Shown in pieces: positions 1 to 7,271 of a DNA stretch of 11,763 nucleotides. The DNA is from an uncultured Deferribacteraceae bacterium (GTDB lineage: Bacteria; Chrysiogenota; Deferribacteres; Deferribacterales; Mucispirillaceae). The notes beneath the pieces are model-generated. The model was not told the DNA's origin. It did not search any database and was given only the letters and a program-made list of their open reading frames with translations. The stretch lies in NCBI GenBank assembly GCA_947039055.1, contig CAMQYB010000040.1, positions 1 to 11,763 of the forward strand. Direction: 5' to 3'. Position 1 is the first letter of the stretch. Each line of letters opens with the position of its first letter. The translations under genes and the position numbers were made by a program.

Positions 1-595
1 TATTTGTTTTGCTAGTTGTAAGCAATTTATTCATTGAACAAGAATATCCGAAACAATCATGAAATAATTTTTTACCTATATAGGTTTTATACGGATATGA
101 TCCGTTACGACAACGATAAAATTCATTCCAATAACTAACCATTCTTGCATAACTTAAACAAAACAATTCAATATTTTCATGACAAAATATTTTTAGATCA
201 TCGTTATTTCGTTCGTAGAGATTGGTGTATACCGACTCTAAAATTTCTACCACATATTCATCACACACTTTAAGAATATATGGAAATATCCAGTACGGTA
301 TCTCATCTAATAATAATATTGCATCAATATGTTTTTGACGTGTAAATCCATTATGATGTCTTGAAAATATACAGTGATAAATCAATTGCTGTATTGGTGA
401 AAACCGACCCACCTCTTTCTCAAAAACGTCTTGATAATATACACGATAAGAAAAAGAAATTGAATCTCCTTTTACTAAATAACTGCACCTGTTTTCACTT
501 GTAGGAGCTCCACTTGAAGTAGAGGTTCTAGTCGATATTAATTGCTTTACATAATTTGCATCATCAAGAAGATGTTTTGGAAAACCTCTAATCAT
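1..595 (-). CDS. Unrecognised protein, C-terminus cut by the window edge
   Basis: I do not recognise this gene. The minus-strand frame stays open from 595 to the window edge, giving 198 residues with no stop seen. The ATG at 595 (MIRGFPKHLLDD...) is chosen because AGGAAGGG lies 8 bases upstream. An in-frame ATG at 640 would add 15 residues but has only a poor ribosome site. The first third is polar and Ser/Thr-rich (LISTRTSTSSGAPTSE). A middle segment, RHHNGFTRQKHI followed by EIPYWIFPYIL and CDEYVVEILESVY, looks like amphipathic helices. Nine or so cysteines are scattered along it, including paired FCHENIELFC and CFGYSC, but with no clear zinc-ribbon spacing. There is no signal peptide or transmembrane stretch, so it is probably cytoplasmic. 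Codon use matches the neighbours. It lies 124 bases downstream of the HAD gene on the same strand and may be in the same operon or have its own promoter. The open frame and ribosome site support a real gene; its function is unknown. Confidence 0.7.
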   Translation of the reverse strand, partial: MIRGFPKHLLDDANYVKQLISTRTSTSSGAPTSENRCSYLVKGDSISFSYRVYYQDVFEKEVGRFSPIQQLIYHCIFSRHHNGFTRQKHIDAILLLDEIPYWIFPYILKVCDEYVVEILESVYTNLYERNNDDLKIFCHENIELFCLSYARMVSYWNEFYRCRNGSYPYKTYIGKKLFHDCFGYSCSMNKLLTTSKTN

Positions 596-603
596 TCGTA
601 TAT

Positions 604-611
604 CCCTTCCT
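604..611 (-). promoter_or_regulatory. Ribosome binding site fixing the start of the unrecognised gene at 595
   Basis: AGGAAGGG on the minus strand, 8 bases before the ATG at 595, is close to the ideal Shine-Dalgarno sequence and spacing. The alternative in-frame ATG at 640 is preceded only by a short AGG directly against the start codon, so 595 is preferred. Confidence 0.65.
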
Positions 612-628
612 CTCGTTTTATAATGTAA

Positions 629-663
629 AAGTTTAGGCATACCTATCAAACAAGTTTAGGCAT
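629..663 (-). repeat. Imperfect tandem direct repeat, 12-bp identical core, period 23
   Basis: The 12-mer ATGCCTAAACTT (minus strand) occurs at 663-652 and again at 640-629, and weaker similarity extends past the core (CTTGATAAA against TTTGATAGGT upstream of each). The first copy encodes only MPKLV before a stop and is in a different frame from the second copy, which is in frame with the downstream gene. It looks like a short local duplication of a start region. Both copies carry a TTGATA (671-666 and 649-644) that could act as a -35 element, and an A9 tract (681-673) lies just upstream of the first. I could not find a convincing -10 for either, so no promoter is called. Confidence 0.6.
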
Positions 664-719
664 TTTATCAAGTTTTTTTTTGAAATGAAATGATACGATA
701 TGAATTATGAAGTGTAGAT

Positions 720-1355
720 CTATAACGGAAGATCGTTTGAATAGATATCACTGATCTCAGAGAAATTATCTATCACATGTGCATCTTTATTCTTTTTTCT
801 GTAAGAATAAAATTGTACCTTACCAGATTTTGCAGCGTAATAATCAGGCTCTGCATCACCGATAAATATCGCTTCTTCTTTAGATATTTTAAAATGTCTT
901 AGTAACCAATTTAAACCCTCTGGATCAGGTTTAGGAACTGTTACATCAGATGCTGTTATCAGCTTATCAAAATATTCGTACACACCAAAATGTTCTAATA
1001 ATGATGGTAGCGACGAACCCCTGTTTGTGAGTACTGCTAACTTGATTTTGTTTCTCTTTAATTTATCTAAAAGTTCTTTAAGACCATCAGACAATACAAT
1101 ATTACCATACTCATTAGCTTTATAAACCTGCTTTGCTGATTGATATAACTTTTCAAGTTTAATCGCATCATTGCTTGATAACAGTTTCATTATATCTTTG
1201 TCAGCCATAGATAAAACACCCGAAAGAAGATATTTATCCTCTCTGTCAATAGGCGGATATCCTGCACCGATAAGCACATTATTGTAGTAATGCATGATAG
1301 CATCTTCACTATTAATAATTACTCCATCGCAATCAAAAATAACAAGTTTTAACAT
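720..1355 (-). CDS. HAD-superfamily hydrolase, phosphoglycolate phosphatase-like
   Basis: A cytoplasmic phosphatase of 211 residues, the usual length for HAD enzymes with a small helical C1 cap. All four HAD motifs are present. Motif I is FDCDGV, with nucleophile D8 and acid/base D10. Motif II is LTNRGSS (T110). Motif III is VPKPDPEG (K142). Motif IV is FIGDAEPDYYAA, with D167 and D171 binding Mg2+. Residues about 16-86 form the cap, so the likely substrate is a small phosphorylated metabolite (phosphoglycolate, a sugar phosphate or similar). The exact substrate cannot be read from sequence. AGAAGG lies 4 bases before the ATG. The gene starts 25 bases after the tpsA stop with no terminator between, so co-transcription with tpsBA is likely. 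A link to the exoprotein (for example sugar-nucleotide supply for glycosylation) is speculation. The family call is firm. Confidence 0.9.
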   Translation of the reverse strand: MLKLVIFDCDGVIINSEDAIMHYYNNVLIGAGYPPIDREDKYLLSGVLSMADKDIMKLLSSNDAIKLEKLYQSAKQVYKANEYGNIVLSDGLKELLDKLKRNKIKLAVLTNRGSSLPSLLEHFGVYEYFDKLITASDVTVPKPDPEGLNWLLRHFKISKEEAIFIGDAEPDYYAAKSGKVQFYSYRKKNKDAHVIDNFSEISDIYSNDLPL

Positions 1356-1380
1356 AATGCCTTCTTATAAAACATATAAT

Positions 1381-4300
1381 TTATTTTAAAAATATTGAAT
1401 TACCAACTTTAAACTTTGCATGAATAAATTTCTTATAAACTATATCTGAAACAATTAAATCATCACCCAATGTTAAAATTTCATCATAAATATCATATTC
1501 TAAATATCTACTATTTCTTAAATCTGGGTTATATAAATAGTAATCATTTCTGCTGTTATTTAGATCATCATACCAACTAGAATTTATATTCAATCCATTA
1601 ATAAAAGCCATAGTATCTACTGCAGGTGTTGGGAAAAATTGATACTTAAATAATGAACTCATAAAATCATCTGATCCGATATCTATTATAGCTGGACCTG
1701 TAGTTGTTGTTGCTTCAAAATATCCAGTATTAGCCTCTACCATTATAGCTGAGTCTGTATAGTTTTCAGGAGTTGGTAATACAGATACTCCACCTGCAAT
1801 ACCACCAATAGTCTTAGCAATTAACGATATATGATCTGCTTCAATTCTTGCTTTTTCGCCTTCTGTACCTTTAGCACTCGTTATTTTACCAGTTGAATTT
1901 ATACCAAACTCACCAGTTGCAATTGCCTGAAATGAGGGGTCTAATATAACATTACCTACGCCTTCTGCTAGAAACGAATCTACAGTTGCATTACCTTTAA
2001 GTGTCAGTTCATGTCCGCCACCAATACTGTTTACAACAATATTTCCTGTCATAGAAGTTGGTGAGCCATTAATCTGACCTATCGTAGTTGGTGAATGTAT
2101 ATTGACTTTAACATTGCCATCTAAATTAAGAATACCCTTATTTACAACAGCTATATTAAATTCTGCTTCATTCTCACCATGCATATTTATATCGATAAAC
2201 TCATCTTCACCTGCAACACCACTTCCTGTACTTAAATTTAATAATAATCCTGTAGAACTTGTAATATTATTTCCACTTAATGAAATTGAAGTCGTCGTAA
2301 AAACATCAGAATTACTCAATGATATATCGCCAAAGTTTGATGATAAAAAGAGAAATTCCATCGGTGTAAAATCAAATGCATCAATAAAATTTATTGACCC
2401 ATCTGATACAACTGAAAACGAACTAAATTTATTGTTTCCACCAATAAATCTTATATCTAAGTCTTTGGTACTTTCAGATATTATATTAAGTAGAGGAGTG
2501 TTTAGTAAATCTAAAACTAAACCACCGCTACCAGTACTGATATTAAGAATATTTATCGGAGCCTTAGGCACTATAGAATTATTTGCTGCTGTTAAAGTGA
2601 TCGTACCACCAGCACTCGTTTCTAAGTTTGTAAATGTTACAGCAGGTGCTGCGTCTCCAGCTGCTCCTGTTCCACCTATAGGGCTCATATTTATTACGAT
2701 GTTACCACCTTTTGATTTTGCCGAATATGATAATGAACCAAATTTATCTATTGTTATATCATTCTTAGCTTCTGCCGATATAGATGCCATTTTACAAAAA
2801 TTAGTTGCACTACAAGAACTACTTACTGCACCATCTTCTGATACCATATTCATTGATGCATTATTTGCTCTCTTGTTTATCAGAATAGTAACATCTCCAA
2901 CTGCTTCAAAAGATAGTAGTTTCGCTGATCCAGAGTTTGTTGCATTTCCAAATTTATCAAAGAAATCTGTTCCAGTTCGACCAGTTCCTGTTGTGCCTCC
3001 TGATAAGTCAATAGATCCTGATGGGTTTAAAATTGCGTCTTTCTCTGCCTTAAAGATTATTGCAGAAGCTTCGTCAACAACAAGCTGATCAAAGTAGTGA
3101 AGTGCTGCATCAAACGGAAATGTAAGTTTACCACGACTAAGAGCAAAATCAAGTGTAGCCGGAGTTACCCCAGCCACTGTCTGATAAACAACTTTATCAA
3201 TTCTAACATCGGCTGAAGAAGTTTGTTTATATGTAAATACTGAACTAACTTTAAGACTTTTAATAACAATCAATGGACTTTCAAAAGAACCTGGAGGTGT
3301 AAAACCTATACTAGAGTTTGACACGAATAAATGAAATATATCTGCTGATAATATCTCAAAAGAAGTATCATTTAGATTAGCAGTACCATTTGGCATGTCT
3401 AAAGTAAGTTCTTTTGTTACAACTGTATTAAGTAGCGAATCTATCTCTGTATTAAGTCCTGTTAATGTAAATGACATAGAGTTAACGGCTGTAAGCGCAT
3501 CGTCAATATTTATAGTAAATCCATCAATTACTGATGCTAATTTTAAATCTTTACCAACCATCCCTGAAACATTCATTGGTACTATTGAAATGAATGAGTC
3601 TAAATCTGTTGAACCTTCAGGTGATGATATTCGTAAATTAGTTATATCTAAATTGACACCTACTGATTTACTGTTTCCAAGCGATGATGTTAAATTGAAT
3701 GTCGCTGCTTTTATAGTTGGAGGTGTAACAGTTGCAGCACCTGCAACACTTATATTGATATCATTTACAGCTTTAAGCGTAAAAACAGCAACATCTATAT
3801 TAGGCGACACTAAATTAATACTATTTGATGCATCAAATGTTAAATCCCCTACACCACCAGTTGAGCCATCTGCAATTATAGCAACGCCATAGGCTGAAGG
3901 ATCCATACTTATATTTACTGCACTAAGAATAAAGTTGTTTGGTGTTGTACCAAGCATTGCATTAATTTCACCTATTGTTATAGAAGTTATTAGCGATCTG
4001 CTTGGCAATACCCTGTCTGTTATAACTAAATTATGAACATCAAGTTTAAATGTTCCGTGTTCCCCACTAGTTGATAAAGCGTTCGCTGTACCTTTAAGGT
4101 GTAACGTATCTACAGAAGATACTTCGATAAACCCTCCGTTACCTGTAACCGATTGAGAAAATAAAGATGCACCTTTATCAAAGAATACAACTCCTTTAGA
4201 TAAAACTGATACTCCTCCACCATTACCACTAGTTCCACTAGCTGTAATAGTTGCTTTATCCTTAACCTCAGCATTCTTTGATGCTTTTAGATATACATTA

Positions 4301-5238
4301 CCACCACTTTCACCAGATGCGTCGATAACTGCGTCTTTTGACTCAACAATAATATCATTTCCATATATTTCAACATTTCCAGCAATACCGACATCTGCTG
4401 AAACATCTATTAAACTATTATTATTAACCATACCAAGTTCGGCAGATAAAACAACTCTACCACCATCATTACTTATAGACCCTGCATAAATAACACCTTC
4501 GTTATTAACAGTTGATTTAATAATGTCTGACAAACCTTTAGCAGACATATATATCGTGCCACCCTCAGCCGTAATCTTTCCTGTGTTAGATATATAAGAC
4601 TCTGCAATACCTTTCTCTATACTAACACCAATTAGACTGTTGTCGTAAAATGAGACCCTAAAAGCCTCGCCTGATGCGATCTCTACTCTTCCTAGGTTAG
4701 CAGATATAACTCCATTATTAATAACTTTTCTGCCAAGTAGTGCTGCGTACCCGTAATTATCTACTATAATAGAGCCGTTATTAGTAATATCACCGAACGC
4801 ACTATGTATATTATAATTTCCATTCATAAAATCTTTATCGCTCATTTTTCCTGTTGATGCTAAAAATGAACCAGTATTGATTGATGCACCACCACCGATT
4901 AATATCCCACTACTATTTAATATAAATACTTTACCGTTAGCTGATAAAGAACCGTTGATAAATGATTGTGTTCCACCAGTTACTCTGTTAAGTACGATGC
5001 TGTTTGAATTTTTTTGATTGAATATAACTGATTCGCCATTAGCAATATCAAACGATCCCCAATTGATGATCGCTTTATCACTATTTTGATTGACTATAGT
5101 GTTTCCACCACTTTGATTTATGTTCGCATCGCCATGTGACACATTACCGCCAGAAGGCGATGAGAAGCTTATTCCCGTATGTGTAAACAAAGAGATTATT
5201 ATTAATACTATAACTTTATATGGGCTACTATACTTCAT
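1381..5238 (-). CDS. TpsA-type secreted exoprotein with filamentous haemagglutinin N-terminal (TPS) domain
   Basis: A large exoprotein of 1285 residues exported through the TpsB encoded just upstream. A Sec signal peptide covers about residues 1-26 (a short polar start, then VIVLIIISLF). The TPS domain follows at about 29-260. It contains AIINWGSFDI (56-65), IVLNRVTGG (81-89) and KVFILNSSGILIGG (103-116). These match the family's secretion core, with NRVT and NSSGI standing where NPNL and NPNGI occur in FhaB. Up to about residue 400 there are short beta-helix-like repeats of the form 'N-x-G-x-I-x-A...GG-x-V' (for example near 152, 174, 217, 246 and 272). From about 400 onward the repeats become irregular and I recognise no domain. 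The only two cysteines are C809 and C815. The last 80 or so residues are rich in Tyr, Asp, Arg and Asn, with no membrane anchor or LPXTG. AAAGGGG (5250-5244) lies 5 bases before the ATG. The gap from tpsB is 46 bases. An adhesin or other surface role is likely; no toxin domain is visible. Confidence 0.9.
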   Translation of the reverse strand: MKYSSPYKVIVLIIISLFTHTGISFSSPSGGNVSHGDANINQSGGNTIVNQNSDKAIINWGSFDIANGESVIFNQKNSNSIVLNRVTGGTQSFINGSLSANGKVFILNSSGILIGGGASINTGSFLASTGKMSDKDFMNGNYNIHSAFGDITNNGSIIVDNYGYAALLGRKVINNGVISANLGRVEIASGEAFRVSFYDNSLIGVSIEKGIAESYISNTGKITAEGGTIYMSAKGLSDIIKSTVNNEGVIYAGSISNDGGRVVLSAELGMVNNNSLIDVSADVGIAGNVEIYGNDIIVESKDAVIDASGESGGNVYLKASKNAEVKDKATITASGTSGNGGGVSVLSKGVVFFDKGASLFSQSVTGNGGFIEVSSVDTLHLKGTANALSTSGEHGTFKLDVHNLVITDRVLPSRSLITSITIGEINAMLGTTPNNFILSAVNISMDPSAYGVAIIADGSTGGVGDLTFDASNSINLVSPNIDVAVFTLKAVNDINISVAGAATVTPPTIKAATFNLTSSLGNSKSVGVNLDITNLRISSPEGSTDLDSFISIVPMNVSGMVGKDLKLASVIDGFTINIDDALTAVNSMSFTLTGLNTEIDSLLNTVVTKELTLDMPNGTANLNDTSFEILSADIFHLFVSNSSIGFTPPGSFESPLIVIKSLKVSSVFTYKQTSSADVRIDKVVYQTVAGVTPATLDFALSRGKLTFPFDAALHYFDQLVVDEASAIIFKAEKDAILNPSGSIDLSGGTTGTGRTGTDFFDKFGNATNSGSAKLLSFEAVGDVTILINKRANNASMNMVSEDGAVSSSCSATNFCKMASISAEAKNDITIDKFGSLSYSAKSKGGNIVINMSPIGGTGAAGDAAPAVTFTNLETSAGGTITLTAANNSIVPKAPINILNISTGSGGLVLDLLNTPLLNIISESTKDLDIRFIGGNNKFSSFSVVSDGSINFIDAFDFTPMEFLFLSSNFGDISLSNSDVFTTTSISLSGNNITSSTGLLLNLSTGSGVAGEDEFIDINMHGENEAEFNIAVVNKGILNLDGNVKVNIHSPTTIGQINGSPTSMTGNIVVNSIGGGHELTLKGNATVDSFLAEGVGNVILDPSFQAIATGEFGINSTGKITSAKGTEGEKARIEADHISLIAKTIGGIAGGVSVLPTPENYTDSAIMVEANTGYFEATTTTGPAIIDIGSDDFMSSLFKYQFFPTPAVDTMAFINGLNINSSWYDDLNNSRNDYYLYNPDLRNSRYLEYDIYDEILTLGDDLIVSDIVYKKFIHAKFKVGNSIFLK

Positions 5239-5243
5239 CTAAA

Positions 5244-5250
5244 CCCCTTT
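5244..5250 (-). promoter_or_regulatory. Ribosome binding site of tpsA
   Basis: AAAGGGG on the minus strand ends 5 bases before the ATG at 5238. It supports that start, which is also the one giving a complete signal peptide. tpsB has a nearly identical leader (AGGGG, then TTTTAG before ATG, against GGGG, then TTTAG before ATG), so both partners probably have similar initiation strength. Confidence 0.75.
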
Positions 5251-5284
5251 CAACTAGTGCTATTTTAATTAAAATTATTTTCAA

Positions 5285-7000
5285 TTAAAACTCATAACTT
5301 ATACGGAAATATACACTAGACTCAGTAAATTCATACGGATCGCCTGTTTCACTGATTAACGGATATCCATATTCAAGCGATAAGCCAAATCCTCTGATCG
5401 GATACCCTTTTATACCACCACCAACTGATAGTAATGTATATGAAGTAGATCTAAAAGCTGTGGTTTGTTTATTAAAAACCATACCACCATCTACAAACGC
5501 AAAAAGTTGTAATCGTTCTGATAAAAAGTTAAATCTAGTTTCAAATGTACCAGACAAACCGCTATCACCAGATACATAACTTGATGGGTATCCTCTAACT
5601 GAATATATACCACCTAGATAATATCTTTCCGATGCAAGCAATGTATTAAACGAAAATTGTCCATCTACATCTAAATTAAATCTTACAAATCTTGACGCAT
5701 ATTGAAACAATGTAAAACTTGCATCTACTACATTAAAGTTTCCAGATGCATACATATTTGATGACATTGGGTCTTTATCGGTCATATTAAGCAAACCACC
5801 AAAACCACCTTTATATGTTAAAGAATATAATATCCCTGTATAATATGTAGGGTAAAAATTACCTAAAACAGTAGCTTCTGCTTTTAAAATATCATCTTCT
5901 GTTGCAGCATCAGGAGTTATACCTGAATAGAAATCTCTAGTGTTTTCTCCAGCTATTGCAAATCTCATCAATAAAAGACTGCTGTAACTCATAATTATAG
6001 GATACTCAGTATATAGAGAGTATCTAAGCGAATATCCGTTTGGATCTATTGGACGAAACTCTTCAACACTTGATGTATAGTTGCTATATGAGAAATTGAA
6101 CCCCATTCTAACACCATCGTACAGTATCGGGAAAGCGTAATCAAAATCTATATATATCAACTGAGTTAAATCAAGAGGACCTCTTCCGATCGCAACATCT
6201 ATCAAACTTCCAACACCTAGCGAACCGTTCAATGCTAAAGTATCACCACTTGTTAATATGTTTGATATAACACCCGACATATTCAGTCTATATAAACTCG
6301 TTGCATCTGAGCCATAATTATCTAATGAGAATAAAAATTTATATGGATTACTATCTGTTACATGAACAATAATATCCGTTGTTCCAGGTTTAGTTCCAGC
6401 TTTAAGCGTAGTTCTAACCTCAAGATCTTGATAACTATTTAATATTAATAATTTACGTTCAAGGTCAGATGTTTTTAAAATCGTGTCAGGAGCTAGTAGA
6501 AATAGATGATTAGCTATAAAATCTTTCTTATAATCTGATGCACCCTCTACTAATATATTTCCTATACGTGCCTCAACAACATTCATAACAACAACATCTT
6601 GTGATACAACTTGAGGAGGAACATAAGCGTAACTTGATAGATAACCGTTATCTTGATAAAGCTCTGTAACTAGGTTCGCAGCCTCATAAAGTTCTTTCAA
6701 CGATAAGTTACGACCCGTATATGCAGCAACAGCTGAAGCTAGTTTAGCTGATGAAAATATTCTATTACCGTAAAAATCAAACTTGATAACAAATATCTGT
6801 TCAACCGAATCCTCTTGTGGTAGATTTCTAATTATATCAGTATTTGTTATAATATTCGTATTTAGATCTCTTGGAAATGGCGAATTTCTATACTCTTTCT
6901 CGAAACTATCGTTTACCGCTCCGATATTCATTTCTTGAGAGTATAATGACGTTGCCATAACAAAAAATAAAGAACACATTAACAGTGCTTTACTAAACAT
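5285..7000 (-). CDS. TpsB-type outer-membrane transporter (ShlB/FhaC/HecB family)
   Basis: Omp85-superfamily pore that recognises the TPS domain of its partner in the periplasm and moves it across the outer membrane. Its 571 residues fit the family. A signal peptide ends near residue 21 (SLYS before QEM). After a linker, POTRA 1 covers about 69-145 (FDFYGNR at its start, ELYQDNGYLSSYAYVPPQ in the middle) and POTRA 2 about 146-217. The 16-strand barrel follows, from about 220 to the end. The loop-6 signature VRGY is at 468-471 and the barrel motif FVDGG at 502-506. R469 and D504 match the Arg/Asp pair known to interact in FhaC. The protein ends in an aromatic-rich strand (VYFRISYEF) with terminal Phe, the usual BAM signal. 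AGGGG (7011-7007) lies 6 bases before the ATG. The tpsB-then-tpsA order with a 46-base gap indicates a dedicated pair transcribed from the promoter at 7072-7044. Confidence 0.93.
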   Translation of the reverse strand: MFSKALLMCSLFFVMATSLYSQEMNIGAVNDSFEKEYRNSPFPRDLNTNIITNTDIIRNLPQEDSVEQIFVIKFDFYGNRIFSSAKLASAVAAYTGRNLSLKELYEAANLVTELYQDNGYLSSYAYVPPQVVSQDVVVMNVVEARIGNILVEGASDYKKDFIANHLFLLAPDTILKTSDLERKLLILNSYQDLEVRTTLKAGTKPGTTDIIVHVTDSNPYKFLFSLDNYGSDATSLYRLNMSGVISNILTSGDTLALNGSLGVGSLIDVAIGRGPLDLTQLIYIDFDYAFPILYDGVRMGFNFSYSNYTSSVEEFRPIDPNGYSLRYSLYTEYPIIMSYSSLLLMRFAIAGENTRDFYSGITPDAATEDDILKAEATVLGNFYPTYYTGILYSLTYKGGFGGLLNMTDKDPMSSNMYASGNFNVVDASFTLFQYASRFVRFNLDVDGQFSFNTLLASERYYLGGIYSVRGYPSSYVSGDSGLSGTFETRFNFLSERLQLFAFVDGGMVFNKQTTAFRSTSYTLLSVGGGIKGYPIRGFGLSLEYGYPLISETGDPYEFTESSVYFRISYEF

Positions 7001-7020
7001 CTAAAACCCCTAATCTATCA

Positions 7021-7035
7021 ACAATACAATACAAT
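7021..7035 (-). repeat. Pentanucleotide repeat, three copies, in the tpsBA leader
   Basis: Three perfect tandem copies of ACAAT (plus strand; ATTGT on the minus strand) lie between the -10 element and the ribosome site of tpsB, around the predicted transcription start. Three copies are few, so it may be chance in AT-rich DNA. The position is one where a length change could alter expression of the TPS operon. Confidence 0.6.
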
Positions 7036-7043
7036 ACTTTATG

Positions 7044-7072
7044 AGTATACACAAAAGGATATTACTTATCAA
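7044..7072 (-). promoter_or_regulatory. Sigma70-type promoter for the tpsB-tpsA(-HAD) operon
   Basis: On the minus strand, TTGATA (7072-7067) and TATACT (7049-7044) are separated by exactly 17 bases, and each matches the consensus at five of six positions. The predicted transcription start is near 7037, leaving a leader of about 37 bases before the tpsB ATG. It sits after the terminator of the upstream activase gene, which fits a separate operon. I see no clear operator. Confidence 0.7.
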
Positions 7073-7172
7073 GCTAAAACAAGCAATAAACTTGCCAAAT
7101 TTAAGTGATGAGTTATAAAAATTAAAAATACAACTTAACACATATATATATTCTCGTTAATATTACTATCGG

Positions 7173-7221
7173 AAAAAAAAGAGTAAATCTAAACTAAATT
7201 GATAGCTAAACTTACTCTTTT
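7173..7221 (-). terminator. Intrinsic terminator after the activase gene
   Basis: Read on the minus strand, AAAAGAGTAAGTTTAG (7221-7206) can pair over 16 positions (three to four of them G-U wobbles) with TTTAGATTTACTCTTTT, leaving a loop of about 12 bases. The stem runs directly into a run of eight U residues (7180-7173). The hairpin begins 51 bases past the activase stop codon. The stem is AT-rich, as expected in a low-GC genome, but the long pairing and U tract make this a good Rho-independent terminator. On the plus strand the trailing T run is only four bases, so it is oriented for the minus strand. Confidence 0.75.
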
Positions 7222-7271
7222 ATAAAATCATTAATTATTTTTAAACGAAAATGCCTGTTAAAGCTATATAA

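Noticed and set aside
2102..3088. Plus-strand open frame of 328 codons inside tpsA
   Set aside because: It is antisense to a well-supported coding frame, its product is a low-complexity Pro/Leu/Ile/Ser mix with no motif, and a Thr/Ser/Gly-rich gene readily leaves its antisense frames open.
3395..3892. Plus-strand open frame of 165 codons inside tpsA
   Set aside because: Same reason: an antisense shadow of the beta-helical exoprotein, with no ribosome site or recognisable domain.
5262..5275. Perfect 14-bp palindrome ATTTTAATTAAAAT between tpsB and tpsA
   Set aside because: It is entirely A/T, has no loop and no trailing U run, and is expected by chance in such AT-rich DNA. It is not convincing as a terminator or operator, although attenuation between the genes is not excluded.
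7081..7172. Intergenic stretch between the activase terminator and the tpsB promoter, checked for a small RNA or gene
   Set aside because: It is AT-rich with several stops in each frame and no stable hairpin or clear promoter pair of its own.
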